A stretch of 64,000 nt of DNA from an uncultured Sutterella sp. (GCA_905212345.1 CAJMEC010000001.1:1-64000), one strand, 5' to 3'; shown: positions 18,896 through 28,814, numbered from the stretch's first letter. Numbers and translations are program-made. The notes: generated from the letters alone by a model not told the origin.

Positions 18896-18967
18896 GTTTT
18901 TTCTCATTAAAATTTGAACGTTGGGGTAATTATCCTTAATCGTTAGAATTTTTGTCGGACTTCTATT

Positions 18968-19642
18968 ATGTCTTTACAACATCAATTTATTGAATTTGCT
19001 CTTGATACGAATGTTCTTCGTTTTGGTGAATTCAAAACCAAAGCCGGTCGCCTCTCGCCTTATTTTTTCAATCTCGGGCTTTTTAACACTGGTAAAACAT
19101 TAGGAAAATTAGCTGAGTTTTACGCTCAAACTCTTCTTACCGCTCGCAAAGAAGGCAAAATTGAGTTTGATATGATCTTTGGCCCAGCATACAAAGGCAT
19201 CCCTTTAGCAGCGGCCGTTGCCGTGAAGTTATCTGAGATGGGATGTGATATCCCCTATGCCTTTAACCGAAAAGAAGCAAAGGATCACGGTGAAGGGGGT
19301 ATGATCATCGGCGCTCCTCTCAAGGGCAAAGTCATCGTTATTGATGACGTTATTTCCGCCGGAACATCCGTTCGTGAATCCGTCAAATTAATTCAGGCGG
19401 CCGGTGCTCAAGCCAGTGGCGTTCTGATTGCGCTTGATCGCATGGAAAAAGGTGGAAATGCAGAACAGATGACAGAAGTTTCAGCGGTTCAGGATGTGAT
19501 TAACACGTTCCACATGCCTGTTATTTCTATTATCAATCTGAAAGACCTGTTAGCTTTTATGGACGAAGACACCCCCATGGCTCAACAGGCTCGGGTCTAT
19601 AAAAAAGCCGTCCAAGACTACCGAGATCGTTACGGAGCCTAA
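18968..19642 (+). CDS. pyrE: Orotate phosphoribosyltransferase
   Basis: Converts orotate and PRPP to orotidine 5'-phosphate in pyrimidine synthesis. Seen: the N-terminal hood region RLSPYFFNLGLFNTG (about 28-42), FGPAYKGIPLAAAVA (about 71-85), the mobile loop FNRKEAKDHGEGG (about 99-111) and the PRPP-binding VIVIDDVISAGTSVRE (about 122-137). 224 aa is typical. It is divergent from xthA, a pairing common in proteobacteria, and ends at a strong terminator shared with gatB. Confidence 0.97.
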   Translation: MSLQHQFIEFALDTNVLRFGEFKTKAGRLSPYFFNLGLFNTGKTLGKLAEFYAQTLLTARKEGKIEFDMIFGPAYKGIPLAAAVAVKLSEMGCDIPYAFNRKEAKDHGEGGMIIGAPLKGKVIVIDDVISAGTSVRESVKLIQAAGAQASGVLIALDRMEKGGNAEQMTEVSAVQDVINTFHMPVISIINLKDLLAFMDEDTPMAQQARVYKKAVQDYRDRYGA

Positions 19643-19655
19643 TAAACTATTTTGA

Positions 19656-19690
19656 AAAAAGCCTCTTGGCTAGTAACCAAGAGGCTTTTT
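19656..19690. terminator. Bidirectional terminator between pyrE and gatB
   Basis: Perfect 14-bp stem (AAAAAGCCTCTTGG / CCAAGAGGCTTTTT) with a 7-base loop. T-runs appear in both directions, matching the convergent genes on each side. Confidence 0.9.
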
Positions 19691-19692
19691 AA

Positions 19693-21138
19693 TTAGGCCA
19701 GCTTTTTGCGCAACAGTTGATTGACCTGAGCAGGATTAGCCTTACCCTTACTGGCCTTCATCACCTGCCCAACCAAACCGTTAAGAGCCTTTTCTTTACC
19801 TGCGCGGAACTCTTCGACATTCTTGGGATTATTGGCAATAACTTCGTCAACAATCTTTTCGATTGCTCCGGTATCCGAAATTTGCTTCAATCCCAACCGA
19901 TCAATCAAAGCATCCACACTTTCGTCGCTACCGTCCATAATAGCGGCAAAGATTTTCTTAGCTCCCTTATTATTGACAGTATTGTCCAGCACACGGGTAA
20001 TCAACTGAGAAAGTTTTTCCGGAGTAACCGGCAAAGTCTCAACAGTCATCTCTGACTGATTCAATGCTGCTGATACTTCTCCCATCACCCAATTGGCCGC
20101 AATCTTCTTATCGCTGACTTTATCAGCCACTGATAAGTAATAGTCAGCTAACGCCTTCGAAGAGGTTAAGATAGAAGCGTCGTATTCGGACAAGCCAAAT
20201 TCACCGATCAAACGAGATCGCATTTGTTCGGGCAGTTCCGGCATCTCAGAGCGAACCTGCTCGAGCCAATCGTCGGAAATATCCAACGGGAGTAAATCCG
20301 GATCCGGGAAATAACGATAGTCCATTGAATCTTCTTTGGAACGCATTTCACGCGTTTCACCGGTATCAGGGTTGTAAAGTCTTGTAGCTTGAACAACTTT
20401 TCCGCCATCTTCAATTAATTCAATTTGACGGCGAACCTCATATTCAATAGCTTCTTGTAAAAAGCGGAATGAATTCAAGTTCTTAATTTCGCAACGCGTA
20501 CCGAACTCTTTTTGTCCAACGGGGCGCACACTGACATTGGCGTCACAACGGAAATTACCGTTTTGCATATCCCCGTGACTAATACCAAGCCAAACCACCA
20601 ATGCATGCAAAGTTCTTGCATAAGCCACAGCTTCTTCTGCAGAACGCAACTCAGGCTCTGTTACGATCTCCAATAAAGGAGTCCCGGCACGATTTAAGTC
20701 GATACCGCTTTGTCCGACTTCCAGACCATGCACACTCTTACCAGCATCTTCTTCAAGGTGAGCTCGTGTCAAATTAAGTGTTTTCATATATGGTTCACCC
20801 TTTTTAGGTGTAACCATGAAAGACACTTGACCGCCAATGACAATCGGCCACTCAAACTGACTGATCTGATAACCCTTAGGCAAATCGGGGTAGAAATAAT
20901 TTTTTCGGTCAAAGATGGAGCGAGAAGCAACCTTAGCTCCAATTGCTAAACCGAATTTCATGGCTTTTTCAACAGCTCCCCGGTTCAAAACAGGTAAGGT
21001 TCCCGGTAAAGCTAAATCCACAACACAAGCATGTGTGTTAGGTTCCGCACCAAAATCTGTTGAAGCGGCGGAAAAAATTTTCGTCTTGGTCGAAAGCTGA
21101 ACGTGTGTTTCAAGACCGATCACAACTTCCCATTGCAT
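19693..21138 (-). CDS. gatB: Asp-tRNA(Asn)/Glu-tRNA(Gln) amidotransferase subunit B
   Basis: tRNA-binding kinase-like subunit of GatCAB, which turns mischarged Glu-tRNA(Gln) and/or Asp-tRNA(Asn) into the correct aminoacyl-tRNA. The N-terminus [14 protein letters not shown], the central [22 protein letters not shown] and [12 protein letters not shown], and a C-terminal YqeY-like tail domain (about 335-481) are all present. I start at the ATG at 21138, preceded by AGGAAGA; 19 extra upstream codons are excluded because they overlap gatA. 481 aa. Last gene of gatC-gatA-gatB. Confidence 0.96.
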   Translation of the reverse strand: MQWEVVIGLETHVQLSTKTKIFSAASTDFGAEPNTHACVVDLALPGTLPVLNRGAVEKAMKFGLAIGAKVASRSIFDRKNYFYPDLPKGYQISQFEWPIVIGGQVSFMVTPKKGEPYMKTLNLTRAHLEEDAGKSVHGLEVGQSGIDLNRAGTPLLEIVTEPELRSAEEAVAYARTLHALVVWLGISHGDMQNGNFRCDANVSVRPVGQKEFGTRCEIKNLNSFRFLQEAIEYEVRRQIELIEDGGKVVQATRLYNPDTGETREMRSKEDSMDYRYFPDPDLLPLDISDDWLEQVRSEMPELPEQMRSRLIGEFGLSEYDASILTSSKALADYYLSVADKVSDKKIAANWVMGEVSAALNQSEMTVETLPVTPEKLSQLITRVLDNTVNNKGAKKIFAAIMDGSDESVDALIDRLGLKQISDTGAIEKIVDEVIANNPKNVEEFRAGKEKALNGLVGQVMKASKGKANPAQVNQLLRKKLA

Positions 21139-21152
21139 AACTGTCTTCCTTT

Positions 21153-22613
21153 TTAGTAACCGGCCGGAATGTGTTTGTGCCAATCCGTCTCGCACTGATA
21201 ACGATGAGCAATACCCAAAAGTTTGGCTTCATTGAAGCGAGCACTAACCAATTGGAAGCCCAAGGGCAAACCATTGGAGTGAATTCCACAAGGCAATCCC
21301 ATGCCCGGTAACCCAGCCAAAGAAATCGGCACTGTATAAAGGTCGCTCAAGTACGCTTGAACCGGGTCACTCTTTTCTCCGAAACGATAAGCAGGACCGG
21401 TAGCCGCTGGGCTAATAATGGCATCAACATCATTACAAACTGCGTTGAGCTCATTGGCAATCAGACGGCGCACGCGTTGAGCCTTAATGTAGTAGGCGTC
21501 GTAATAGCCATGAGAAAGGACGTACGTTCCGATCATGATTCGACGTTGTGGTTCAGCGCCCAACGCTTCCGAACGACTGCGTTTAATCATGTCTTGAATA
21601 TCGGTGTAGTGTTTGGCCCGATAACCGTATCGCACCCCGTCATAACGGCTAAGGTTAGAAGAAGCTTCTGCACAAGCCACCACGTAATAAACAGGAACAC
21701 CTAAATCAACCGTCGGTAACTCAATATCAACGATTTTGGCTCCCATTCGCTCGTAAGTCTTAATCACCTCTTCGATACTACCGGCCAATTCATTGTCCAA
21801 GCCCTGCGCAAACCAACTGCGAGGCACGCCGATCTTCACTCCATCCATACTCATGTTCAGATAGCGGGTGAAATCTTCTTTGGGTAGATCTACACACGTA
21901 GAGTCTTTAGGATCAAACTCGATCATCTCATTCATGACCCAGGCGCAATCCTCTGCAGAACGAGCTAGTAGCCCTGGGGTATCAAGACTTGAGGCAAAAG
22001 CGATAACACCCCAACGACTCGGACGTCCATAGGTTGGTTTTAACCCTGTCACACCAGTGAAAACAGCCGGTTCACGAATGGAGCCGCCCGTATCCGTACC
22101 GGTAGTCACAGGAGCTAAACTTGCTGCTACAGCACAAGAAGAGCCACCAGACGATCCTCCCGGAACACAGTTTTTATCCCAAGGATTCAAAACTTTGCCA
22201 TAAGCAGAGTTTTCGTTACCGCCTCCCATTGCAAATTCATCGCAATTGAGTTTACCGAGGCAAACCATGCCGGCACGATTCAGATTTTCAACAACGGTCG
22301 CATTAAACGGGCTCATGTAGCCATCAAGCATCTTACTGGCAGCTGTCGTAGCCCACTCTTTTGTCACAAAAAGATCTTTGTGCGCAATAGGAATACCCGT
22401 TAAACGAGTCGCATCTCCGGATGCAATTCTTGCGTCCGCTTGTTTGGCCTGTTCCAGCGTAGCTTCCGCTCTGACATCCAAAAAAGCATTCAGATCTTTA
22501 TTTTGTTCAATACGATCCAAATAAACTTTAGCCAATTCCACGGCTGAAATTTCTTTTTTAGCGAGCTTTTCACTGAGCTCAACCACTGAAGCATGAAAAA
22601 GTTCGTTTGACAT
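21153..22613 (-). CDS. gatA: Asp-tRNA(Asn)/Glu-tRNA(Gln) amidotransferase subunit A
   Basis: Glutaminase subunit of GatCAB, an amidase-signature enzyme that frees ammonia from glutamine. The Ser-cisSer-Lys triad is intact: K79 (PIAHKDLF), S154 (PGGSSGGSS) and S178 ([10 protein letters not shown]). The glycine/serine-rich amidase core spans about 70-470. 486 aa is the usual length. The start overlaps the gatC stop by one base (TAATG), so translation is likely coupled. 14 bases separate it from gatB. Confidence 0.97.
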   Translation of the reverse strand: MSNELFHASVVELSEKLAKKEISAVELAKVYLDRIEQNKDLNAFLDVRAEATLEQAKQADARIASGDATRLTGIPIAHKDLFVTKEWATTAASKMLDGYMSPFNATVVENLNRAGMVCLGKLNCDEFAMGGGNENSAYGKVLNPWDKNCVPGGSSGGSSCAVAASLAPVTTGTDTGGSIREPAVFTGVTGLKPTYGRPSRWGVIAFASSLDTPGLLARSAEDCAWVMNEMIEFDPKDSTCVDLPKEDFTRYLNMSMDGVKIGVPRSWFAQGLDNELAGSIEEVIKTYERMGAKIVDIELPTVDLGVPVYYVVACAEASSNLSRYDGVRYGYRAKHYTDIQDMIKRSRSEALGAEPQRRIMIGTYVLSHGYYDAYYIKAQRVRRLIANELNAVCNDVDAIISPAATGPAYRFGEKSDPVQAYLSDLYTVPISLAGLPGMGLPCGIHSNGLPLGFQLVSARFNEAKLLGIAHRYQCETDWHKHIPAGY

Positions 22614-22900
22614 TATTCAATCACCTGCGGTACCAAGAAATGACCATCTGCTTGTTCGGGAGCATTTTTCATATTATTTTCCCGATCATTGACCTCTCGC
22701 ACAATGTCCTCACGAAGGCGCTGAGAACCATCATGAGGGTGTGGCATCGGTTCCACCCCTTCGGTATCTACAGCCTGAATGCGTTCAATCATTTTGAAAA
22801 TATTGTTTAATTCACCCTGCATGCGCACAGCTTCCTCGTCATTTAATTCCAAATGACTGAGGTTGGCGATTCGGCGAATATCTTCAAGAGCCAGTGTCAT
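22613..22900 (-). CDS. gatC: Asp-tRNA(Asn)/Glu-tRNA(Gln) amidotransferase subunit C
   Basis: Small belt-like subunit that holds GatA and GatB together. 95 aa, with the family pattern IRRIANLSHLELNDEEA (about 8-24), a central helix LNNIFKMIERIQAVDTEGVEPMPHP, and LREDIV near the end. It is first in the gatCAB operon; its promoter must lie in the 227-base space shared with the divergent rlpA. Confidence 0.95.
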   Translation of the reverse strand: MTLALEDIRRIANLSHLELNDEEAVRMQGELNNIFKMIERIQAVDTEGVEPMPHPHDGSQRLREDIVREVNDRENNMKNAPEQADGHFLVPQVIE

Positions 22901-23127
22901 AGATTAATCCAATAAAACAGTTCATAAAGCCCTCAATAGGGCCATGCTAACCTGTGAATTCTAATGATTTTTTGATGTATTTAGGAATTCATTGTGAAGC
23001 CTTCTCCTATAACTCGGCTTCTTTTCAGTTCATGACATTGACAAGAAAAGTTTCACGATGTTTCGATACTTTGCTTTTACGAAAAACTTGGGCAATAATC
23101 ATTTCACAATTTCGATACTCAACCGTC

Positions 23128-24240
23128 ATGTTAAAGCACCGTTTATTATCAGGATTTACCGTTATCGCCGCTGCTGTTTTACTATCAGCTTGTTCTGGAG
23201 GCGGCGGATATTTTCAAGATGATGGTCCTCCTTCCGGATTTTTTGCTGATTCCAATTTCAGCAATCTCCCCGATGCCACCCCAAAATATGAAAAACCGCA
23301 TAGCGGAGCAAATAAACCCTATACAGTCGGTGGGAAGCGGTACGTGCCAATCACTGGTGATAAACCCATGACACAGCGTGGCACTGCCTCTTGGTATGGA
23401 AAAAAATTTCATGGAAGAAAAACGTCGACCGGTGAGACATACAACATGTATGCCATGACCGCAGCCCACAAAACCATGGAGCTTCCCAGTTATGCAAAAG
23501 TAACTAACTTAAACAACGGCAAAAGTGTCATTGTGAGAGTGAACGATCGGGGACCGTTTGTCGACAACCGTATCATTGATTTGTCGTATGCCGCTGCCAG
23601 TAAACTGGGATACGTTAAAAATGGAACCGCTCCAGTTAAAGTTGAGCGAATCCGCATGGCTGATATTAAAAACGGACGAATTCCGGCAGCCGCAAGTGGA
23701 ATTATTCAACTGATTGACGATTCAAAAGTTACTGAAAACAGCGCTGATATTGCCGCTATCGCGAGCGTCATCGGTACCGCAGCCGCAGTGGTCAAGACTG
23801 TTAAACAAAAGCAAGAGGAACATAAACAAATTCAAGCTCAGCAAGTTCCGCCTCCCAATACCATTGTGATTGAACCTTCTTCAACCACATCCTTTACATT
23901 GGACGATGTTCCCAATGACTTGCAAGGCGCTGTCAATTTAACAGAAGTTGCAAAACACGACATGGTTAGCACAGAAGTTAATTTATCTTCCGCTACGACC
24001 GCAACAACCACTTCCAATCATTGGAGTATTCAAGCTGGCGCATTCGGTTCTGAGAGCAATGCCAAAAACTACGCTCAAACGGTTCAACAAAAAATAGGAC
24101 GAAATGTCACCATTCATCAAGATGGCAGTTTGTATCGAGTAGTTATCGGTGAATTTTCCTCTAAAGATGCCGCGTCTTTGGAGGCACAATCATTGGGTGA
24201 AATTCTGGGCAAGAAACTAGTGCCGGTACAACTGCAATAG
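23128..24240 (+). CDS. rlpA: RlpA-type septal lytic transglycosylase lipoprotein with SPOR domain
   Basis: Outer-membrane lipoprotein that cleaves denuded glycan strands at the division septum. A lipoprotein signal (MLKHRLLSGF ... LLSAC) ends at C22. A double-psi beta-barrel domain follows (about 82-175), with RGTASWYGKKFHGRKTSTGE, TAAHKTM and RVNDRGPF. The glutamate, histidine and aspartate linked to catalysis in Pseudomonas RlpA are all present. A low-complexity linker leads to a SPOR domain (about 292-370) that targets denuded peptidoglycan. I start at the ATG at 23128; the frame is open 174 bases further upstream, but only this start gives a signal peptide. It heads a tight run with an M20 peptidase, a small unknown gene and a HIT gene (gaps of 11-13 bases). 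Confidence 0.92.
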   Translation: MLKHRLLSGFTVIAAAVLLSACSGGGGYFQDDGPPSGFFADSNFSNLPDATPKYEKPHSGANKPYTVGGKRYVPITGDKPMTQRGTASWYGKKFHGRKTSTGETYNMYAMTAAHKTMELPSYAKVTNLNNGKSVIVRVNDRGPFVDNRIIDLSYAAASKLGYVKNGTAPVKVERIRMADIKNGRIPAAASGIIQLIDDSKVTENSADIAAIASVIGTAAAVVKTVKQKQEEHKQIQAQQVPPPNTIVIEPSSTTSFTLDDVPNDLQGAVNLTEVAKHDMVSTEVNLSSATTATTTSNHWSIQAGAFGSESNAKNYAQTVQQKIGRNVTIHQDGSLYRVVIGEFSSKDAASLEAQSLGEILGKKLVPVQLQ

Positions 24241-24251
24241 GAGAGCACAAA

Positions 24252-25649
24252 ATGCAATTGCAAAAGACAGTCAACGAGTTTTGGAATTTGAAAGCCCAGC
24301 CCGCTTTGATGGAATACATAAAAATTCCTGCTAAATCGACAGCCTATGACAGATTGTGGCAGCAACATGGTTTCTTAGATCAGTGTTGTGAATTGGGACA
24401 AAAGTGGGTAAAGGAATGTTTACCGCAAGCTCAAACGGAAATTATTAGAGAAAAAGGCAGAACGCCGTGTTTATTTGTAGATATTCCCGCTACAAGGGAT
24501 AACTGTACGGAAAGTGTTGTCTTTTACGGACATTTAGATAAACAGCCTGAAGCTGGAGGGTGGAGTGAAGGATTAGGTCCTTGGACACCTGTTGTCAAAA
24601 ATGGAAAGTTGTACGGCAGAGGCGCTGCTGACGACGGTTACAGCCTTTTTTCGATGGTGACCTCAGTTTATGCCCTAAAAAAGCTCAATCTATCCCACCC
24701 GAGAGTTATCGGTATTTTTGAAACACAAGAAGAATCAGGATCAAACGATTTACCGTATTTTTTACATAAGCTTAAACACAGGTTTGGCGAACCCAAATTT
24801 TTTATCATTTTGGACAATCATTGCGGTGACTACGATCATGTTTGGCTAAGCACATCTGTTCGAGGGGTAATTTCTGGAACATTACGAGTACAAAGTATGC
24901 ATTTCGGCGTACATTCTGGTACCTACTCTGGCATGGTTCCTGATCCTTTTGCGATTGCTCAGGCTTTGGTTGCTCGTCTTCACGACCCTGCAACAGGATT
25001 TGTGAAAATAGCCTCTTGTTATGCTGAGATTCCTAAAAGACGCCTTGAGCAATTGAAAAAAGCCAGCGATGTGCTGGGCGATCTTTCTTGGAATCACGCT
25101 CCTTTGTTACCGACTGTCAAAACAAAGTGCACCACTAACCATGAAATACTCATTCAAGAAACTTGGAAACCTGCTTTGACGATAATCGGAATTGACGGTA
25201 TGCCGAAAATCGAAGATGCCGGCAATGTGATTCAGAGTTCTGTTGCCTTCAGACTGTCCATGCGCTTGCCTCCCGATATTGATTTTGAAAAGGCACAAAA
25301 CGATATCGCGCAGACTCTAACAACCAATATTCCTTATGGCTGTCAGGTAACTTGGCAATATCCGGAGGACCACCCGGGATGGTCAGCCAAGGACAATTCG
25401 AAAGAAATAGAAAATATTTTTGATGACGCCGCAAAAAAAATTTTCGGTAAAGAAGCTGTCTTTTTAGGTCAAGGCGGATCCATTCCCATTGTTAATACTT
25501 TTGAAGAGCTTTTCCCCTCCGGTGCCTTTATCTTAACCGGTGTTTTAGGACCACAGTCGAATGCTCACGCCCCAGACGAGTCCCTTGATATTGAGTACAC
25601 CAAAAAGTTATCTGCTGTGATTGCCGAAGCGCTGCATCACTGTCCTTAG
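24252..25649 (+). CDS. M20 family metallopeptidase
   Basis: Zn-dependent aminoacylase/dipeptidase-type enzyme of family M20; peptide substrate unknown. Metal-site motifs: YGHLDKQP with ligand H and base D (about 94-101), GRGAADDG with the bridging aspartate (about 117-124), TQEESGS with catalytic and metal glutamates (about 157-163), and LGGxGxxIP-like LGQGGSIPIV near residue 400. A dimerisation domain sits between. 465 aa, no signal peptide. It lies 11 bases after rlpA with a GGAGAG ribosome binding site, so it is co-transcribed, and it may process peptides in the cytoplasm. Confidence 0.88.
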   Translation: MQLQKTVNEFWNLKAQPALMEYIKIPAKSTAYDRLWQQHGFLDQCCELGQKWVKECLPQAQTEIIREKGRTPCLFVDIPATRDNCTESVVFYGHLDKQPEAGGWSEGLGPWTPVVKNGKLYGRGAADDGYSLFSMVTSVYALKKLNLSHPRVIGIFETQEESGSNDLPYFLHKLKHRFGEPKFFIILDNHCGDYDHVWLSTSVRGVISGTLRVQSMHFGVHSGTYSGMVPDPFAIAQALVARLHDPATGFVKIASCYAEIPKRRLEQLKKASDVLGDLSWNHAPLLPTVKTKCTTNHEILIQETWKPALTIIGIDGMPKIEDAGNVIQSSVAFRLSMRLPPDIDFEKAQNDIAQTLTTNIPYGCQVTWQYPEDHPGWSAKDNSKEIENIFDDAAKKIFGKEAVFLGQGGSIPIVNTFEELFPSGAFILTGVLGPQSNAHAPDESLDIEYTKKLSAVIAEALHHCP

Positions 25650-25660
25650 GAGAAAAGGCA

Positions 25661-25915
25661 ATGAGACGGGACGTAGTTACAGAGGTCATTGTTGATTACG
25701 GAGAGTTTGTTGAAAACTTTGCTACCGTGTTAGAAGCAACAGATTTTATCAACGGAAATTTAGATGAACTGGATTGGCCTTTAGCTGCCTGGCTTGAAGA
25801 CTCAAGCGGTCGGAAAAAATGGGATTTTCAAATAATTGATGACGGTGCCGGCGGGGTCGAGTTAGTCGCCGGGGAGCCTGTCAAATCAGGTTCATATTAT
25901 CGTCCGGTTCATTAA
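25661..25915 (+). CDS. Small acidic protein of unknown function
   Basis: I do not recognise this gene. It is 84 aa, acidic and tryptophan-containing (LDWPLAAWLED, KKWDFQIID), without signal peptide, membrane helix or cysteine. Predicted content is an N-terminal beta strand (TEVIVDYGEF), a helix (ATVLEATDFINGNLDEL) and a C-terminal beta pair. It is probably real: AGGAGAAAAGG lies just upstream of the ATG, it sits 11 bases after the M20 gene and 13 bases before the HIT start, and the frame fills the gap exactly. Confidence 0.65.
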   Translation: MRRDVVTEVIVDYGEFVENFATVLEATDFINGNLDELDWPLAAWLEDSSGRKKWDFQIIDDGAGGVELVAGEPVKSGSYYRPVH

Positions 25916-25928
25916 TGTGGAGATTACG

Positions 25929-26354
25929 ATGGGTTGCGTTTTATGTCATCCTAAAAACGAAAATGTTATTTGGAAAAATAAAGAATTAAGAGTCATTCAA
26001 GTGGATGACCCTCAATTTCCTGGCTATTTCAGAGTTATTTGGAATGAACATATTGCCGAAATGTCGGATCTGACTGATGTGGAGCGGCAATTATTGGAAA
26101 AAGTCCTCTTAACCGTGGAAAAAGCAGTCCGAGCACAAATGCAGCCCGATAAGATCAATTGGGCGCAATTTGGCAATATGGTTCCTCATTTACACTGGCA
26201 CATTATTGCCCGATATCGTGACGACTCTCATTTCCCAGAGTCAATTTGGGGCTTGAAACAAAGAGAAATGGCTGAAGAGAGAGTACAACAGCTAAAAATT
26301 AAAGCTAACAACGCAGCAGTTGAAATTCAAAATCGTTTGAATCAATTATTCTAA
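25929..26354 (+). CDS. HIT family nucleotide-binding protein
   Basis: Histidine-triad protein, probably a nucleotide hydrolase or transferase. The HIT motif reads PHLHWHIIARY (near residues 92-102), with the H-x-H-x-H order intact. The N-terminal CVLCHPKNENVIWKN carries a Cys-x-x-Cys pair. 141 aa. I use the ATG at 25929 with GGAG nine bases before it rather than the in-frame GTG at 25917. Last in the rlpA run; its stop overlaps that of the convergent SPOR gene by four bases. Confidence 0.9.
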   Translation: MGCVLCHPKNENVIWKNKELRVIQVDDPQFPGYFRVIWNEHIAEMSDLTDVERQLLEKVLLTVEKAVRAQMQPDKINWAQFGNMVPHLHWHIIARYRDDSHFPESIWGLKQREMAEERVQQLKIKANNAAVEIQNRLNQLF

Positions 26355-27169
26355 GAGCCGCACTCACGAAGGACTTGACCATGTTTTTTGGCAAGTCCTT
26401 TCAGCGCGTTGATTTGTTCATCTGACAGTGCTGCAAAAATCAAATTCACGTTATCGGTTGGACTTCCAATTATTCGAGTCATACGCAAGTCGTTCATTTT
26501 AAGTCGGACCTTTGCGTTTTCAAGAAATTGCTGTGCTTGTTCTTGTGTTGAGAAACTTCCTAATTGAACAGCATTCAAAAGAGGACCGGAGTGAATAACG
26601 CTTGCTGAACGGTAACCCTTTTTTCTTACCTGATCCGCTAATGCTTCGGCCCCTTTTTGAGTAGTAGTCGGAATAATAAAAACAACATGTGAGTCAGCAG
26701 ACAGAACTGACTCAACACGAACTACTTCCAAAAGCTTAGCGGATTCGATTGAGCGGTTGATAGCAGGCAAGACACGTCTGGAAAGGGGACCTATTTTGTA
26801 GCAAACCGGAAGTTGATCGGTTAAAACAAGCTCAGATTCGACTTTTTCTATCGATAAATTTTGAGACAAAGAATCAAAATTTTCCTGCACAGTTGATTCT
26901 TCGATTAATTCTTTTTCTTTCTCTTGATCCGGCTTCTCTAAGACTGCAGAAGAAGACATTTGTTGAGCTTGTTTCCGGTATTGCTCAATATATCCTTGCA
27001 GATTTTGAATGGGCTCAATGTTACTCATTGCCTCAGGAAAGACCTCCTGCTGGACACGATCAGTGTTATGAATGACAGCCTCCTGCGGATCCATTACCCA
27101 ATCCTTAAAACTATCCCAAGCATAGATGACCGCGCAAAGCAGACACAGGATTATTGCCAATGCTCTCAT
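26351..27169 (-). CDS. Membrane-anchored SPOR-domain protein
   Basis: Single N-terminal membrane helix (about residues 3-18, ALAIILCLLCAVIYAW), then a long polar region rich in Q, E and S (about 30-115), and a C-terminal SPOR-like repeat domain (about 180-265) with VQLGSFSTQEQAQQFLENAK. SPOR domains bind denuded septal peptidoglycan, so a division-associated role is likely but not shown. 272 aa. It overlaps coaX by four bases, a birA-coaX-SPOR order familiar from Burkholderiales. Confidence 0.82.
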   Translation of the reverse strand: MRALAIILCLLCAVIYAWDSFKDWVMDPQEAVIHNTDRVQQEVFPEAMSNIEPIQNLQGYIEQYRKQAQQMSSSAVLEKPDQEKEKELIEESTVQENFDSLSQNLSIEKVESELVLTDQLPVCYKIGPLSRRVLPAINRSIESAKLLEVVRVESVLSADSHVVFIIPTTTQKGAEALADQVRKKGYRSASVIHSGPLLNAVQLGSFSTQEQAQQFLENAKVRLKMNDLRMTRIIGSPTDNVNLIFAALSDEQINALKGLAKKHGQVLRECGS

Positions 27170-27930
27170 CTTACAAACTCACCATCAGCACGTAGTGCTA
27201 GACCTCTCAGCACCAAATTATGTTTGATAATGCTATTGGGAAATTCTTTTTGTAGGTAAGGTGCAAAACGACTGACAGCACCACCGGCTAAAACCAAAGT
27301 CGGTTCAAAGCCATGCTGCTGCATTACTCTCATTCCCCTCTCGATTAATCCCAATTGTGAATCCACAATACCTGTCACAATTCCTGTCATGGTATCGGTC
27401 GGAAAATCCTCATACTCTCCATCAGCTTTCGGTAGCGTGGCAGTGCCAGTAACAAGACTATCTCTCATTAAAATAACGCCAGGAGCAATCCTTCCTCCCG
27501 CAAAAACCATCACATCACCCTTGGGAAAGACGCAATCAACAGTTGTTGCCGTTCCAACGTGAACAACTAAAAGGGGTCTATTTGGTAAAAAATAAATAGC
27601 GCCAATGACTGCGTGCCAACGGTCAGATCCTAATTGTGTCGCTGTTTTATACGAATTAATTACAGAAAATGGACCATCGTAGCGCTCTTGAGCTTTTAAC
27701 CAAGTAACTTTTGACCCCAAAGACTCAAGTAGACGAGTTACAGATAACGTCAAGTCTCTGGAAGCCACAGAGCAACCATAGACATGTTGGTGAGGAATTT
27801 TTTCCAATGAAGATAATAACTTCTCTGAAAAATGATGTGTTCCGCCATGCACAATGGTATGGGGAGATTCCGGATCGTCCGTCGTTGCCCACTTGAGCGC
27901 CGTGTTTCCAAGATCGATTAATAAATTCAT
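27166..27930 (-). CDS. coaX: Type III pantothenate kinase
   Basis: First step of coenzyme A synthesis; the Bordetella orthologue is called Baf. Acetate/sugar-kinase fold: phosphate-1 motif LLIDLGNTALKW (about 3-14), the central GSDRWHAVIGA (about 100-110), VVHVGTATTVDCV (about 122-134) and AGGRIAPGVILM (about 144-155). 254 aa is typical. It overlaps birA upstream and the SPOR gene downstream by four bases each, so the three form one translationally coupled operon. Confidence 0.96.
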   Translation of the reverse strand: MNLLIDLGNTALKWATTDDPESPHTIVHGGTHHFSEKLLSSLEKIPHQHVYGCSVASRDLTLSVTRLLESLGSKVTWLKAQERYDGPFSVINSYKTATQLGSDRWHAVIGAIYFLPNRPLLVVHVGTATTVDCVFPKGDVMVFAGGRIAPGVILMRDSLVTGTATLPKADGEYEDFPTDTMTGIVTGIVDSQLGLIERGMRVMQQHGFEPTLVLAGGAVSRFAPYLQKEFPNSIIKHNLVLRGLALRADGEFVR

Positions 27931-28676
27931 TTCTTAGACCGAATACTGATGCTGCCCGATTGCAAGACCTTTATTTCCTGATTGGCACGGACCAGCAAAT
28001 GACCCGTCTCATCAATTCCCAACACAAGAGCATCATAAGGTTCGCACCCCTCTTCAAGGACACTCACGGTTTGGTTTTTATAAGCTGCAATTGTATCCCA
28101 GAGCGCTTGTGTTCGTTTCAATCCTTCAGAACGAACGTTATTGATGGCAAAAACGACTCCAGAAGATAAAAGCTTTAGCCAAAAATCTGTCTTTTCAACG
28201 TCACATAAAGGCAGTACATCTGCAAGACAAGCGCGGCCGTACCCATCGTGTCTTAAAACGTTCTTCAAATTCAAGCCAATCCCAACCACCAGCACAAAAT
28301 GATGATCCGGACTTTTGGTTGTTTCTACTAGAATGCCTGCTAACTTTTTCCCGTTTAAAAGAACGTCATTTGGCCACTTTACCTCGGCCTTGACTCCTTG
28401 TTTTCTCAAACGTTCAACCACCTCAGCACCAATTGCCAAGGTAACTCCACTAATCTCACGCAAATCTCGTCCAATCGGCACTGCCACAGAAAACATCAGA
28501 CAGTTATCCCCCGCATCCCAGCGGCGCCCTCTTGTTCCCCTTGCATTTGTTTGTTTGATCGCTCGACGAACAACAACAGAAGACAATACTTCTTTTTTTG
28601 CTCTGTTTAGCAGATCTGTATTCGTTGAACCCGTCTCCGACACACATTCATATTCCGTAGTTAAAGTATTTTCCAT
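27927..28676 (-). CDS. birA: Biotin-[acetyl-CoA-carboxylase] ligase
   Basis: Attaches biotin to the carboxyl carrier protein of acetyl-CoA carboxylase. Only the catalytic and C-terminal domains are present: SETGSTNTDLL (about 13-23), NARGTRGRRW (the biotinyl-AMP loop, about 44-53), VKWPNDVLLNGKKLAGILVE (about 100-119) and GIGLNL. There is no N-terminal winged helix, so it cannot act as the E. coli-type biotin repressor. 249 aa from the ATG at 28676; an upstream in-frame TTG at 28685 is less likely. Confidence 0.93.
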   Translation of the reverse strand: MENTLTTEYECVSETGSTNTDLLNRAKKEVLSSVVVRRAIKQTNARGTRGRRWDAGDNCLMFSVAVPIGRDLREISGVTLAIGAEVVERLRKQGVKAEVKWPNDVLLNGKKLAGILVETTKSPDHHFVLVVGIGLNLKNVLRHDGYGRACLADVLPLCDVEKTDFWLKLLSSGVVFAINNVRSEGLKRTQALWDTIAAYKNQTVSVLEEGCEPYDALVLGIDETGHLLVRANQEIKVLQSGSISIRSKK

Positions 28677-28814
28677 GGTTGTCAATCCTTTAATCAGTCA
28701 GTGCAAAAACTGCTAATGAGCGTAACAAAAGATTTAAAAAGCCTTTAAAATTACCCGCTTACATTTAAAATGTCCACGGTTGACTCAATTTAAGAATTCA
28801 CTGGCGTTTATCGA

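Noticed and set aside
23038..23070. TTGACA followed by GATACT upstream of rlpA as a promoter
   Set aside because: Spacer is 21 bases and the -10 is poor; not supportable as a sigma-70 promoter.
22954..23127. 58-codon N-terminal extension of rlpA
   Set aside because: It would bury the lipoprotein signal peptide inside the protein; the ATG at 23128 gives a correct signal and lipobox.
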